Origin: Bacteroidales bacterium
GTDB lineage: Bacteria; Bacteroidota; Bacteroidia; Bacteroidales; WCHB1-69
Direction: 5' to 3'
DNA: 64,000 bases
Assembly (NCBI GenBank): GCA_017443175.1
Contig: JAFSOZ010000013.1
Location: 1 to 64,000, forward strand
Shown: positions 37,829 through 46,681 of the stretch, piece after piece
Numbering within the stretch: position 1 is the stretch's first letter
Layout of the letters: each line of letters starts with the position of its first letter
Made by a program: the position numbers and the translations under genes
The notes under the pieces: model-generated
What the model saw: only the letters and a program-made list of their open reading frames with translations
The model's database searches: none
Told to the model about the DNA's origin: nothing

Positions 37829-39187
37829 ATGATGATGAAAAAAATTTTTTTAGGCACTCTGCTGGTTTGTTGCGCTTTCACCCTGTTCGGGCAAAGCAAA
37901 GGTATCCCCGTTGACGGTATCGTGGCGGTCGTGGGCAAGGAGATTATCATGCAGTCGGACCTTGAGAAGCATTATCTCGACTACACCTCCCAGTTCAACA
38001 CAGTGGAGGACCCGGAAGAGACCCGCTGCTACATTCTGGAAACCCTGATGTTCAACAAACTGATGGTGAATCAAGCCGAATTGGACAGTATAGAGGTGAC
38101 GGACGAGGAGATTGACTACCGGGTCAACGCGCGACTTTCCTATTTTCTGCAACAAGTGGGTGGCAACACCAAATATATTGAGGAATATTTCCACAAGTCG
38201 ATGGCCGACATCAAGAAGGACTTGAAGGAGATGATGTACGACCAGGCCCTTATCGAGCAGGTGCAGGCCAAGATCACGGGCAACATCACGGTCACCCCAT
38301 CGGAAGTGAAGCAGTTTGCCAGGAACCTGAGTGCCGACAGCATGCCCGTCGTGCCTACCAGCTATCAATTCGGAGAAATCGTGAAGATACCGCCCGTGAG
38401 CGAGGAGGAGACAGAGTCCGTGAAGGCTCGTCTGAACGAGTACCGCGAGCGCGTGCTCCGGGGCGAAAAGTTTTCCATGCTCGCACGCTTGTATTCCGAC
38501 GACCCGGGCAGTGCCTCCAAAGGCGGCGATCTCGGCTTCGTGGAACGCGGCTCCCTCTACCCTGAATTTGAAGCCGTGGCCTTCAACCTCAAATCCGGCG
38601 AAATCTCACAAGTACTCAAAACCCGAGCCGGCTACCACATCATCCAACTGATTGAGCGCAAGGGCGAGTCCATCCACGTGGCACACATCCTCATCCAACC
38701 CAAGCCCTCCACCGACGAGCAGGTGAACGCCATCTCCTACCTCGACAGCGTGAGAGGCATCATCATCAATGAGAAACTCAGCCTCGAAGAGGCAGCCAAG
38801 AAATTCTCCGAAGGACCTACCAAATCCAACGGCGGCATGGTGGTCAACCCCTATACCAACTCCTACAGTTTCGACAAACAGTCGCTGGACGAGGCCACCT
38901 TCGCCACACTCAACAAACTCATCCCCGGCGAGTACTCCGAATGCGTGCCCTTCGTCAACGAGGACGGCATCATGGGCTATCGGCTCATCTACCTCAAGGA
39001 AAAAGTCGCCGAGCACAAGGCCAACATCGTGGAAGACTACGACATGATCAAGAACGCCGCACTGGAAGAGAAGAAATACAACGCGCTGCAAAAATGGGTG
39101 CTGGAGAAAGTCAAAGTCACCAGCATCAAACTGAATGAACAATATAAAGAGTGCCCGTTCGTTAGCAAATGGCAGATCCCTGAATAG
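37829..39187 (+). CDS. surA: SurA-like periplasmic peptidyl-prolyl isomerase
   Basis: 452 residues from the first of three in-frame ATGs (37829, 37832, 37835), all placing the signal peptide KKIFLGTLLVCCAFTLFG correctly. An N-terminal SurA chaperone domain (VDGIVAVVGKEIIMQSDLE) precedes two parvulin-type rotamase domains: about 180-285 (DDPGSASKGGDLGFVERGSL, AGYHIIQLIERKG) and about 290-395 (HILIQPKP, FSEGPTKSNGGMV). Assists folding of outer-membrane proteins, which fits a genome with large barrels such as SprA. The moxR gene follows after a tandem repeat. Confidence 0.9.
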   Translation: MMMKKIFLGTLLVCCAFTLFGQSKGIPVDGIVAVVGKEIIMQSDLEKHYLDYTSQFNTVEDPEETRCYILETLMFNKLMVNQAELDSIEVTDEEIDYRVNARLSYFLQQVGGNTKYIEEYFHKSMADIKKDLKEMMYDQALIEQVQAKITGNITVTPSEVKQFARNLSADSMPVVPTSYQFGEIVKIPPVSEEETESVKARLNEYRERVLRGEKFSMLARLYSDDPGSASKGGDLGFVERGSLYPEFEAVAFNLKSGEISQVLKTRAGYHIIQLIERKGESIHVAHILIQPKPSTDEQVNAISYLDSVRGIIINEKLSLEEAAKKFSEGPTKSNGGMVVNPYTNSYSFDKQSLDEATFATLNKLIPGEYSECVPFVNEDGIMGYRLIYLKEKVAEHKANIVEDYDMIKNAALEEKKYNALQKWVLEKVKVTSIKLNEQYKECPFVSKWQIPE

Positions 39188-39222
39188 GGGACAGTAAACA
39201 GGGGACAGTAAACAGGGGACAG
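39187..39222. repeat. 14-bp tandem repeat
   Basis: GGGGACAGTAAACA twice (39187-39200, 39201-39214) plus a partial third copy GGGGACAG (39215-39222). It begins in the last base of the surA stop codon and ends 27 bp before moxR. Confidence 0.75.
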
Positions 39223-39249
39223 ATTTTTTTTGAAGATAATAACTAAAAT

Positions 39250-40230
39250 ATGGACTTGAATACGAAAACTGATGTGGAAGCCATCGAGGCTTTTGTTGAA
39301 AAATATGCAGAGTTAAAACAGGAGATCGCCAAGGTAATCGTGGGTCAGGATGAAGTGGTCAAAAACATCCTGATGGCCATGTTCAGCCGCAGCCACGCGC
39401 TCCTGATCGGTGTGCCGGGGCTGGCCAAGACTTTGATGATCACTACCATTGCCAAGGCTGTGGACATGAGTTATAACCGTATCCAGTTCACCCCCGACCT
39501 TATGCCTTCCGACATCATGGGTGCGGAGATTCTGGATGACAGCCGCAACTTCAAGTTCGTCAAGGGTCCCATTTTCGCCAACATCGTCTTGGCAGATGAG
39601 ATCAACCGTACACCTCCCAAAACGCAATCCGCTTTGCTGGAAGCCATGCAGGAGCGTTCCGTCAGTATGAACGGCACTACCTACGCACTGCCCGACCCGT
39701 TCTTCGTGTTGGCCACCCAGAACCCCATCGAGCAGGAGGGTACCTACCCGCTGCCCGAGGCACAACAGGACCGTTTCATGTTCAACATCATGCTGGACTA
39801 CCCCACACAGGAAGAGGAGGTGCAAATCGTGAAGAGCACCATCCACGGCGCCATGCAGGAACCTAAGCGCGTGCTCACAGTGGAAGACATCATCTTCTAC
39901 CAGAAACTGCTGCAAAAAATCCCCATCCCCGAGAACGTCTATCGTTATGCTGTCAACCTGGCCACTTTGACCCGCCCGGGCACCACCCAGGCACACCAGT
40001 GGGCCAATGATTACCTGTCCTGGGGCGCAGGTCCGCGCGCATCGCAGTTCCTCATCATCGGCGCCAGAACCCATGCGGTCTTGGGCGGCAAGTATTCTCC
40101 TGACATTGAGGACGTGAAGGCCGTGGCCCACAACATCCTGCGTCATCGTATCATCAAAAACTACAAGGCAGAAGCGGAAGGTATCACCGTCGAGCAGATT
40201 ATCGACAAGCTGCTGGTGGCCGCCGAGTAA
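39250..40230 (+). CDS. MoxR-family AAA+ ATPase
   Basis: 326 residues. Walker A is GVPGLAKT (the MoxR variant), Walker B IVLADEINRTPPKTQSALLE, sensor 1 LATQNPIEQEGTYPLPEAQQDRFMF. MoxR proteins act as chaperone ATPases for substrate maturation and usually neighbour a DUF58 protein and VWA-domain (Bat) proteins. Here the next gene, 9 bp later, encodes a histidine kinase instead, and no DUF58 or VWA gene is visible in the window. Confidence 0.95.
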   Translation: MDLNTKTDVEAIEAFVEKYAELKQEIAKVIVGQDEVVKNILMAMFSRSHALLIGVPGLAKTLMITTIAKAVDMSYNRIQFTPDLMPSDIMGAEILDDSRNFKFVKGPIFANIVLADEINRTPPKTQSALLEAMQERSVSMNGTTYALPDPFFVLATQNPIEQEGTYPLPEAQQDRFMFNIMLDYPTQEEEVQIVKSTIHGAMQEPKRVLTVEDIIFYQKLLQKIPIPENVYRYAVNLATLTRPGTTQAHQWANDYLSWGAGPRASQFLIIGARTHAVLGGKYSPDIEDVKAVAHNILRHRIIKNYKAEAEGITVEQIIDKLLVAAE

Positions 40231-40239
40231 ACCGTTACC

Positions 40240-41751
40240 ATGGCACGCAACGACCGACATAGCGCCCGTTGGAAATGGCTGCTCTTCGTTTCAGCGGCCA
40301 TTGTCTTCGTGGTCATCATCGTTTATTCCAACAAACTCATCAACAACATTGCCCAAGAAGAGCGTAAACGTATCGAGATCTGGGCCGGTGCCATCTCCTA
40401 CAAGGCGCAAATCGTGAATGAGACCGAGAACTTCTTCAACTCCATCAAACTGGAGGAAGACAACCATGCCAAAATCCTGGCTACCGCCATCCAGAAAATC
40501 ATAGAGGCCCCATTGGATGAGGACATCACCTTCTACCAGAGCATCATTTCCGCCAACAAGACCGTCCCGCTGCTGGTCACCAGCAACAACGGCAACATCG
40601 ACGCATCTGTCAATGTGCCCGACAGCGTGGCGCGGATGCGCAATGTCAAAGAGATGGATTCGATTGAACTGGGGAAATACAACAGCCTGACCATCCCCTA
40701 CCTCCGGAACCGATACCTTACCATTTACTATCAGGAATCTCCTGCTTACAGCGACCTGCATGTCGTGATCGACAATCTGGTGCATTCTTTCTTCCAGGAG
40801 ACGGTCATCAATTCCGCCTCCGTGCCGGTTATCATCACCGACAGCACCAAAACCAACATTATCAACACGGGAAACATAGACTCTGCCAAGCTGTCCAACC
40901 CCACCCTCCTGGCCTCCACGCTGAGCAAAATGAAGGATGCCAACGCCCCGATAGAAATCAACCTGCTGGATCACGGCACGTGTTACGTCTTCTATGAGGA
41001 ATCGGCGGTATTGAAGCAACTGCGCATATTCCCGTTCATAGAGTTAGGATTCATCATCGTCTTCATCATCATCGCATACCTGCTTTTCAGCACGCAACGC
41101 CGCTCGGAGCAAAACCGCATCTGGGTGGGCATGTCCAAGGAGACGGCGCACCAGCTGGGCACACCCATCTCCTCCCTCATGGCCTGGAACGAACTGCTCA
41201 AGGAGATGGACGTGGATCAGTCCATCCCCACGGAAATCGGCAAGGATGTGAAGCGGTTGGAGACTATCGCGCAGCGTTTCTCCAAAATCGGTTCTGCGCC
41301 AGTGCTTGACGACACCGACCTTATCGCAGTAGTAGGCGAGTTTGTTCCCTACCTGCAATCCCGCATCTCCTCCATGGTGAAGATCACATTCAACAAGCCG
41401 GAGCAGGAGAGCATCATCCTTCCCCTGAATCGTTATCTGTTTGAATGGGTAATTGAAAATCTGTGCAAAAATGCGGTAGATGCAATGGATGGCAAAGGCT
41501 CCATCAACATTTCCATCACGGAAGACAAGAAATATGTGTTTGTCGATATAGAGGATACTGGAAAAGGTATCCCTTCAAACATGCATAAAAAGATATTCTC
41601 ACCCGGCTACACTTCCAAGAACCGTGGCTGGGGTTTGGGCCTTACACTGGCCAAGCGTATCATCAACGAATATCACCGTGGCAAACTGTTTGTGAAATCC
41701 TCGGTCATCGACCAAGGCACAGTGATGCGCATACAACTCAGGAAAGAATAA
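40240..41751 (+). CDS. Membrane sensor histidine kinase
   Basis: 503 residues. Two transmembrane segments (about 12-30 and 266-283) bracket a periplasmic sensor of about 235 residues with no recognised ligand motif. No HAMP domain separates the second helix from the catalytic core. The H-box is ETAHQLGTPISSLMAWNELL with His304 as predicted phosphoacceptor, followed by NLCKNAVDAM (N-box), DTGKGIP (G1) and NRGWGLGLTLAKRI (G2). No response regulator is adjacent, so its partner is unknown. The 3' end overlaps the convergent phosphohexomutase gene by 14 bp. Confidence 0.92.
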   Translation: MARNDRHSARWKWLLFVSAAIVFVVIIVYSNKLINNIAQEERKRIEIWAGAISYKAQIVNETENFFNSIKLEEDNHAKILATAIQKIIEAPLDEDITFYQSIISANKTVPLLVTSNNGNIDASVNVPDSVARMRNVKEMDSIELGKYNSLTIPYLRNRYLTIYYQESPAYSDLHVVIDNLVHSFFQETVINSASVPVIITDSTKTNIINTGNIDSAKLSNPTLLASTLSKMKDANAPIEINLLDHGTCYVFYEESAVLKQLRIFPFIELGFIIVFIIIAYLLFSTQRRSEQNRIWVGMSKETAHQLGTPISSLMAWNELLKEMDVDQSIPTEIGKDVKRLETIAQRFSKIGSAPVLDDTDLIAVVGEFVPYLQSRISSMVKITFNKPEQESIILPLNRYLFEWVIENLCKNAVDAMDGKGSINISITEDKKYVFVDIEDTGKGIPSNMHKKIFSPGYTSKNRGWGLGLTLAKRIINEYHRGKLFVKSSVIDQGTVMRIQLRKE

Positions 41752-43087
41752 ACGGGCGTAATATTTCTTTTATCTCCGCCAGTTTCTCCTGAAGCATGGC
41801 TTCGGTGCGCGCTTCCATCAACAAGCGTAAATAGGGTTCGGTGTTGGACGGGCGGATATTGAACCACCAGTCTTGGAACTCCACCCGATAGCCGTCGAAG
41901 TCCAACAATTTAGTTGAAGTTTCTTTTGCACAGAAATAGTTTTTCACAGCCTCCATGGCCTCTTTTTTCTCCTGTATGGTGAAATTGATTTCGCCGGAGT
42001 TGGCGTATTGTTTGATTTGACTGATCAACTGGGAGACAGAGATTCCTTTGCGTTTCATATCGCTGAACACTTGCAGCAGCACTTGAGCGGCGACCATGGC
42101 GGAGTCGGAGTAGAAGAAATCACGGAAATAGTAGTGGCCGGCGAACTCACCGCCGAAGGAACCGTCAATCTCGCGCAGTTTGAGCGCGGCGTACGCTCTG
42201 CCCACGCGCCAGATCTCCATCTCACGGCCCATCTTCTCTATGTACTCCGTCACCGATTTTGATGTGCGGATGTCTTGAATCACCTTGCCCTCATAGCCTT
42301 TTTCTTCGATGAAATAGTGACCCAGCACCGCAATCATCAGATCGGGGGCAATGAAGTCGCCATGTTCATCCACAAACATCACGCGGTCGGCATCGCCGTC
42401 GAAGATTACGCCAATATCGGCTTTCTCAGCACGCACTTTCTCCTGCAAGGCCACCACATTTTCCAATTCCAGCGGATTGGCCTCGTGATTTGGGAAAGTG
42501 CCGTCCAGCTCATCAAACATATAAACGGGGGCGTCTCCGAAAATATCCTTCACCAAAATGGAAGCCATGCCGTTGCTGCAGTCCATCACAATTTTGAGGT
42601 TGGAGAGGTCGTGATGGTAACGCTGCTGGAATTGGAGATACTCAGCCTTTACTTCATGAGGGATGATTTTGCCTTTGTTGGCAACGGGCACCACGGAGTC
42701 CTCTTTCACGCGACGCTCAATTTCGCCCAGCCCGGTGTCGTAACCCACTGGCAACGCATTGGTAGTGGACACCTTCAACCCGTTGTGCACCTTTGGGTTA
42801 TGCGAAGCGGTAATCATCACGGAAGCGTCAAAATGATGCTGTGCCGTAAAATAATAGACCATCGGCGTAGTGGTGAGCCCCATGTCATAGACATCCGCAC
42901 CCGCGTCGGTAATGCCGCTCGACAGGGCCTCGAACATCTGCGGGGTGGACACGCGCATGTCGCGTCCCACCAACACCTTGTCCGTTTTCAATAAAGAAGG
43001 CAAGAAGAAACCGAACTTATAAACGGTGTCCAAATCGAAATCCTTGCCGAAAACACCTCTGAAATCGTATGCTTTGAATGCTCCCAT
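41738..43087 (-). CDS. manB: Phosphomannomutase/phosphoglucomutase
   Basis: 449 residues of the alpha-D-phosphohexomutase superfamily. Phosphoserine loop TASHNPKVHNGLKV, metal-binding loop FDGDADRVMFVDEHG, sugar-binding GEFAGHYYFRD and phosphate-binding RPSNTEPYLRLLMEA are all present. Interconverts mannose-6-P and mannose-1-P, or the glucose pair, for surface-polysaccharide sugar nucleotides. A glycosyltransferase gene lies 740 bp upstream on the same strand, which suits a glycan role. Specificity between mannose and glucose cannot be read from motifs. Confidence 0.92.
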   Translation of the reverse strand: MGAFKAYDFRGVFGKDFDLDTVYKFGFFLPSLLKTDKVLVGRDMRVSTPQMFEALSSGITDAGADVYDMGLTTTPMVYYFTAQHHFDASVMITASHNPKVHNGLKVSTTNALPVGYDTGLGEIERRVKEDSVVPVANKGKIIPHEVKAEYLQFQQRYHHDLSNLKIVMDCSNGMASILVKDIFGDAPVYMFDELDGTFPNHEANPLELENVVALQEKVRAEKADIGVIFDGDADRVMFVDEHGDFIAPDLMIAVLGHYFIEEKGYEGKVIQDIRTSKSVTEYIEKMGREMEIWRVGRAYAALKLREIDGSFGGEFAGHYYFRDFFYSDSAMVAAQVLLQVFSDMKRKGISVSQLISQIKQYANSGEINFTIQEKKEAMEAVKNYFCAKETSTKLLDFDGYRVEFQDWWFNIRPSNTEPYLRLLMEARTEAMLQEKLAEIKEILRPFILS

Positions 43088-43104
43088 AAATTTTGAATAT
43101 TTTG

Positions 43105-43719
43105 TTATTTATCTGAATCATCCTCCAGCTCGGTGGAGTTTTTAACCATATTTTCCCAACGCAGAAAGGCAAAGGTTTTGATGTCGTATAAGATATTGTA
43201 AAAAGTCCTCGCCCAATAGTTGCGGGTTCCAATGCCGCTTGGTACTTTGAGAAACTGCTCGCAGAGCACTATCTCTCCGCTATCCGTCATGTATATGACC
43301 ACCCAGACCGCCGCCACTTTGGCCACCGCATCGAACGACTCCACGATGAAGGTCAGGGCGAAACGCTGCTTGGAGTGTATGACCAATTGCGGCATATAAG
43401 AGCTGATTGTCTGCTCCGTCAACGTGTCTTTCAAATTGATACGCTCCGTCAGCACACTGTTGACCCGCACATTTTTATTGGCCTTGGTGACCACCGACAG
43501 GTCGTACTGCATGATGGGCTTGCGGAAGCTCATACGAATATCGTATTTCTTTTGGTCGTTCAGAATCAGCAGATTCCAGTCGTGGAAATAGTGCTGCATG
43601 ATTTCCTGCGTGAAATTGAAGGCACTTTTGGTAAATTTCGCCTTGGAGAAGTTGATGCCTGTCCATAGAATCTCCCTGCAATTGAGAAAATCGTTAAAGA
43701 GAGATTCATTCATATACAT
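43105..43719 (-). CDS. Conserved-type hypothetical protein
   Basis: 204 residues from the ATG at 43719 (a second candidate is 43713, MNESLFNDF). Charged and globular, with no signal peptide or transmembrane segment after the chosen start. Blocks that look conserved are ILWTGINFSKAKFTKSAFNF, SYMPQLVIHSKQRFALTFIV and SGIGTRNYWARTFYNILYDI. Family not recognised. It lies 17 bp upstream of the phosphohexomutase gene, so it is probably the first gene of that operon. Confidence 0.7.
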   Translation of the reverse strand: MYMNESLFNDFLNCREILWTGINFSKAKFTKSAFNFTQEIMQHYFHDWNLLILNDQKKYDIRMSFRKPIMQYDLSVVTKANKNVRVNSVLTERINLKDTLTEQTISSYMPQLVIHSKQRFALTFIVESFDAVAKVAAVWVVIYMTDSGEIVLCEQFLKVPSGIGTRNYWARTFYNILYDIKTFAFLRWENMVKNSTELEDDSDK

Positions 43720-43750
43720 GACAGCGACAATTTGGAATAAAAATCGGCTG

Positions 43751-43758
43751 CAAATATA
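43751..43758 (-). promoter_or_regulatory. -7 box of the 43105-43719 gene
   Basis: TATATTTG on the minus strand, 31 bp before the start at 43719. Confidence 0.45.
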
Positions 43759-43822
43759 CTTAAAAAAGGATGAACGCGCCACCCCCATTTTTTTCAAAAA
43801 TCAATGGATTGCCAATGTGGTA

Positions 43823-44986
43823 TCAGGCTTCCATGAGATTGTCCAAAATGCGTACGGCATTTTTCCAGTCGTAGAACTGGCGCACGTAGTTGTAACCACT
43901 GTCAGCCAATTGGTTGTATGAATTTTCTTCTGTCAGCAATTGAGTGACAGCTACCACGTAATCTTTTGTTTCAGAGCACGAGATGACAGATTGGTGTTGT
44001 TCAGCCTCCACCAGCGGGCGGGCGGCCAGCGGGGAGGTGATGCAAGGCAAGTGCATGGACATGGCCTCCAGGAGTTTGTTCTGCAAGCCCGTGCCCATGC
44101 ACATGGGCGCGATGAAGATTCTGGACTTGGCGTACCACTCTGTCATGGAGTCCACCCAGCCCGTGACAATCACATGCTCGCCGCTGAGCGCCTGCACGCG
44201 CGGGGCAGGTGTGGCTCCGCAAAGGACCACGCGCAAATTCGGGAATTTCACCAGCAGCGGAGGCAGAATCTCGCGCACCAGATACTCGGCGGCATCCACA
44301 TTGGGAGCGTAACCCATGTTGCCTGAAAAAATCAAATCATACTCTTTCTTCTCACCCTGATAGGCAAATTTGTCAAATTCCACTCCGTTAGGCACCACTA
44401 CAATCTCCTCGCGGTGAGGGTGCGGAATGAGATCGCGGTCCACCGCCGTAATGATGGTTTTATGGTCGAAGCGGTCGAAGATTTCAGTCTCATAACGGGC
44501 CACCCGGCGGTGTTCCATATTGAAAAACCACTTGACCAGTCCCTTGGACTTCTCCGCGCGCCGTGCCATTCCTTTGGAAAAAACATCCTGATAATCCAGT
44601 GTTTTGGGCATGGAATAATCTTTCACATACTCCGCCATGCGGAACAATTGGCAGTAGGTGTGGTCGGGGTGAACGCGCTGAATGATTCTGTCAATCTGCT
44701 TATGGTTCTTGTGACTGTAAAAGTAGCCGCACTGCACGGGCAGTCCCTTCAGCAATGCGCCCGCCATGTTAACCACGCTGCGCACCGGATTCTGTTTCAG
44801 GAAGTGCACCTCGCGGCAGAATGGGGTTAGTTCGCGCATCGCCTCCGCCGGCACAACACGGTTGTAGAGGGCCACCAGATAAATGTCGTGTTGTTTCGAC
44901 AACTCCTTGATCTGGTAGTAGGCTCTCAACTTGTCGCCCTTCTCCAACGGAAAGGGGATGCGGGAAAGGACCACTAATATTTTCAT
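43823..44986 (-). CDS. Glycosyltransferase family 4, Stp1-like
   Basis: 387 residues from the ATG at 44986. The start MKILVVLSRIPFPLEKGDKL resembles TIGR03087-type sugar transferases. The GT-B C-terminal domain shows YDLIFSGNMGYAPNVDAAEY, VIVTGWVDSMTEWYAKSRIF and the donor-binding acidic loop MGTGLQNKLLEAMSMHLPC. Transfers a sugar from a nucleotide donor during exopolysaccharide, LPS or T9SS-linked A-LPS synthesis; donor and acceptor are unknown. Confidence 0.88.
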   Translation of the reverse strand: MKILVVLSRIPFPLEKGDKLRAYYQIKELSKQHDIYLVALYNRVVPAEAMRELTPFCREVHFLKQNPVRSVVNMAGALLKGLPVQCGYFYSHKNHKQIDRIIQRVHPDHTYCQLFRMAEYVKDYSMPKTLDYQDVFSKGMARRAEKSKGLVKWFFNMEHRRVARYETEIFDRFDHKTIITAVDRDLIPHPHREEIVVVPNGVEFDKFAYQGEKKEYDLIFSGNMGYAPNVDAAEYLVREILPPLLVKFPNLRVVLCGATPAPRVQALSGEHVIVTGWVDSMTEWYAKSRIFIAPMCMGTGLQNKLLEAMSMHLPCITSPLAARPLVEAEQHQSVISCSETKDYVVAVTQLLTEENSYNQLADSGYNYVRQFYDWKNAVRILDNLMEA

Positions 44987-45020
44987 CTTGATAATATTAC
45001 GATGACGGTTTTTCGGATGG

Positions 45021-45028
45021 CAAAGATA
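45021..45028 (-). promoter_or_regulatory. -7 box of glycosyltransferase gene
   Basis: TATCTTTG on the minus strand, 34 bp before the start at 44986. Confidence 0.5.
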
Positions 45029-45103
45029 CAAATTTTTAAGACAGGGTTTTTGTTTGGGTTTTGTTACACCTGCACCGCCGTGCTGAAAGCACAAAACATA
45101 AAT

Positions 45104-45301
45104 AACCCCATACTAAGGCCGACAGGCCGCAGTGTGGGGTTGGCGGATGAGATGCTGAGATGCGTGCAGAATGCACGCTACTACGTGATGATAGTAGCGT
45201 GTCTCCGACACGCTGGTTTTCGTGTGCGCACATCCACCCCACACTGCGCTTCACTTCGTGAAACTTATGCGGGGTTACTAAAACATCGTGCCTTCGGCAC
45301 G
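45104..45301. repeat. Intergenic hairpin array
   Basis: Consecutive inverted repeats fill this gap. AACCCCATACT (45104-45114) pairs with AGTGTGGGGTT (45131-45141). CACGCTACT (45174-45182) pairs perfectly with AGTAGCGTG (45193-45201). GTGTC/GACAC lies at 45199-45211, TTCAC/GTGAA at 45250-45262 and CGTGCC/GGCACG at 45287-45301. The CAGTGTGGGG motif is shared with repeats at 51150, 52700 and 54930. No gene is seen in 44987-45335. Confidence 0.65.
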
Positions 45302-45335
45302 CTTGTTGAAACACGTTGTTTACAGCATTAATCCG

Positions 45336-46028
45336 CTATAACACATTGATCAAAGACAATTGTATCCGAACTTCATGATTGTAGTCATAAATGGCCTCCA
45401 CCAAACCTAACCGCTCATTATATCGGTAAGTGACAGAAAATGAACCTTGTTTAGACTTTGCGAAACCGCTCTGTTCGCAAATCTCTATAAGTCGGTTCTT
45501 ATATTTCCATTGGGAATAAGACAAATATTGCATTTTGTACCGTAAGAGTAGGGTGCATTGGCATAGAGGATCGTTGAACGAAAGGAAGGAACGCTTGTAT
45601 CTTTTCCCGATTTTGACGGGATAGTGGATTTCCGGAAAAGGAAAATATTGGAGAAGACCAAAACCTTGTGTTCTTGGAGGATGAATCCACAAAAGCTTGC
45701 TGTTTTCCAAAATCTCCGTAGTCTCAATGAAACCGTTTTGATCAATCGAGGAGATCGAATCCAATGCCGCAAGATCATCGGGCAGGGAGTCGTAATAATC
45801 ATACGTTATCACCCCTTGATGATACATTTCCTTGTCCAAAACACGCATGATGATATAGCAGGAATAGTGTGTGTTCTTGGAAACGGAGTCCACTTTTGCT
45901 TCAAATATAAAGATATTTCCAGGTTTGTATATGGTGTCATGATTACCCATAGCGATTTCAGAGGCAATCACTCTTATGGGAATGAAGAGAATGGCAGTGA
46001 TACAAATGTTATAGAACAGGCGTTTCAT
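45336..46028 (-). CDS. Secreted hypothetical protein
   Basis: 230 residues with a signal peptide (MKRLFYNICITAILFIPIRV ending at ASEIA). The mature protein is beta-rich with many aromatic residues (THYSCYIIMRVLDKEMYHQG, SYSQWKYKNRLIEICEQSGF). Family not recognised. It follows the ParE-type toxin by 9 bp on the same strand and may ride on that operon. Low G+C relative to neighbours suggests accessory origin. Confidence 0.65.
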   Translation of the reverse strand: MKRLFYNICITAILFIPIRVIASEIAMGNHDTIYKPGNIFIFEAKVDSVSKNTHYSCYIIMRVLDKEMYHQGVITYDYYDSLPDDLAALDSISSIDQNGFIETTEILENSKLLWIHPPRTQGFGLLQYFPFPEIHYPVKIGKRYKRSFLSFNDPLCQCTLLLRYKMQYLSYSQWKYKNRLIEICEQSGFAKSKQGSFSVTYRYNERLGLVEAIYDYNHEVRIQLSLINVL

Positions 46029-46037
46029 GACATAGCA

Positions 46038-46346
46038 CTATTTTGTTATTAACCGTGCAGGTCTTAAACGATCAACAACAACTGTCTCTTCTTCAATATG
46101 AAATATATAAACCCACTTTTTGTTATGAGACACCATGCGACATGCTTTTGGGTGATAGCGACGAATGTCAGCGTACTGGCTCGGTTTGTAAAAACCGGCA
46201 AAAACAGAGAGCGATAATATTTCATTATACATGGCATCCAAATACTTCTCTGCACCGTCAAGTGTCATTCTCGCTTGTAACCAAGATGTAAGTTCGTCAA
46301 TATCAGCTCTTGCAGATGGATCCACTTCAACTTTATATGTTTTCAT
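46038..46346 (-). CDS. RelE/ParE-superfamily toxin
   Basis: 102 residues. The family pattern is complete: KVEVDPSARADIDELTSWLQ, KYLDAMYNEILSLSVF, then the strand pair RYHPKACRMVSHNKKWVYIF and EEETVVVDRLRPARLI. Members of this plasmid-stabilisation group inhibit gyrase (ParE) or cleave mRNA (RelE); the RMVSHNKKWVYIF form is closer to ParE. Its start lies 14 bp inside the antitoxin gene, so translation is coupled. Confidence 0.85.
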   Translation of the reverse strand: MKTYKVEVDPSARADIDELTSWLQARMTLDGAEKYLDAMYNEILSLSVFAGFYKPSQYADIRRYHPKACRMVSHNKKWVYIFHIEEETVVVDRLRPARLITK

Positions 46347-46548
46347 ACTTTTTTCTCAGTGCGGTTCTGATTTCATCAAAATATTCCGAAACAGTCATTC
46401 GCTCCGACTTAAGAATTTCTGGGTCAAGGGATTGAAGTCCTATTGAAACACGGTTGTTTACATCATTAGTATTGAGACCGTATGCAACAGCCGCTTCCTC
46501 CACACAAGAATCTGTGTTTTCTTTTGTTTGATATGGTTTCTTTTTCAT
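46333..46548 (-). CDS. Antitoxin partner of the ParE-type toxin
   Basis: 71 residues. Recognised by position: first gene of the pair, overlapping the toxin start by 14 bp. The helical region with YGLNTNDVNNRVSIGL may bind DNA, and the tail SEYFDEIRTALRKKYENI is the expected toxin-binding helix. No standard antitoxin motif is certain. A TTATAA-GGTT-TTATAA palindrome (46548-46563) between the -7 box and the start codon could be its operator. Confidence 0.7.
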   Translation of the reverse strand: MKKKPYQTKENTDSCVEEAAVAYGLNTNDVNNRVSIGLQSLDPEILKSERMTVSEYFDEIRTALRKKYENI

Positions 46549-46563
46549 TATAAGGTTTTATAA
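46548..46563. promoter_or_regulatory. Putative TA operator palindrome
   Basis: TTATAA on each side of GGTT, touching the antitoxin start codon and lying 9 bp downstream of the -7 box. Confidence 0.4.
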
Positions 46564-46572
46564 GAATATCGG

Positions 46573-46580
46573 CAAAAATA
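46573..46580 (-). promoter_or_regulatory. -7 box of ParE-type TA operon
   Basis: TATTTTTG on the minus strand, 24 bp before the antitoxin start. Confidence 0.5.
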
Positions 46581-46617
46581 CACTTTTTTTTCAAACATAG
46601 AAACTCGTTTTTCTGTT

Positions 46618-46657
46618 GGAGATTCCGCTCGTTCACTGCGTTCACGGCGGAATGGTG
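46618..46657 (+). repeat. GATTCCGC/GCGGAATGGTG hairpin element, copy 2
   Basis: GGAGATTCCGC (46618-46628) and GCGGAATGGTG (46647-46657) form a 7-bp stem with 18 bases between. Same arms as 12300-12331; inverted copy at 46740-46779. Confidence 0.65.
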
Positions 46658-46681
46658 TGCGCTGACGGACGAGGAAATAGG

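Noticed and set aside
40240..43087. 14-bp convergent overlap of the kinase and phosphohexomutase genes
   Set aside because: Short tail-to-tail overlaps are common and need no special explanation.
44987..45335. CRISPR array considered for the repeat-rich gap
   Set aside because: The inverted repeats differ from one another and there are no regular spacers or cas genes.
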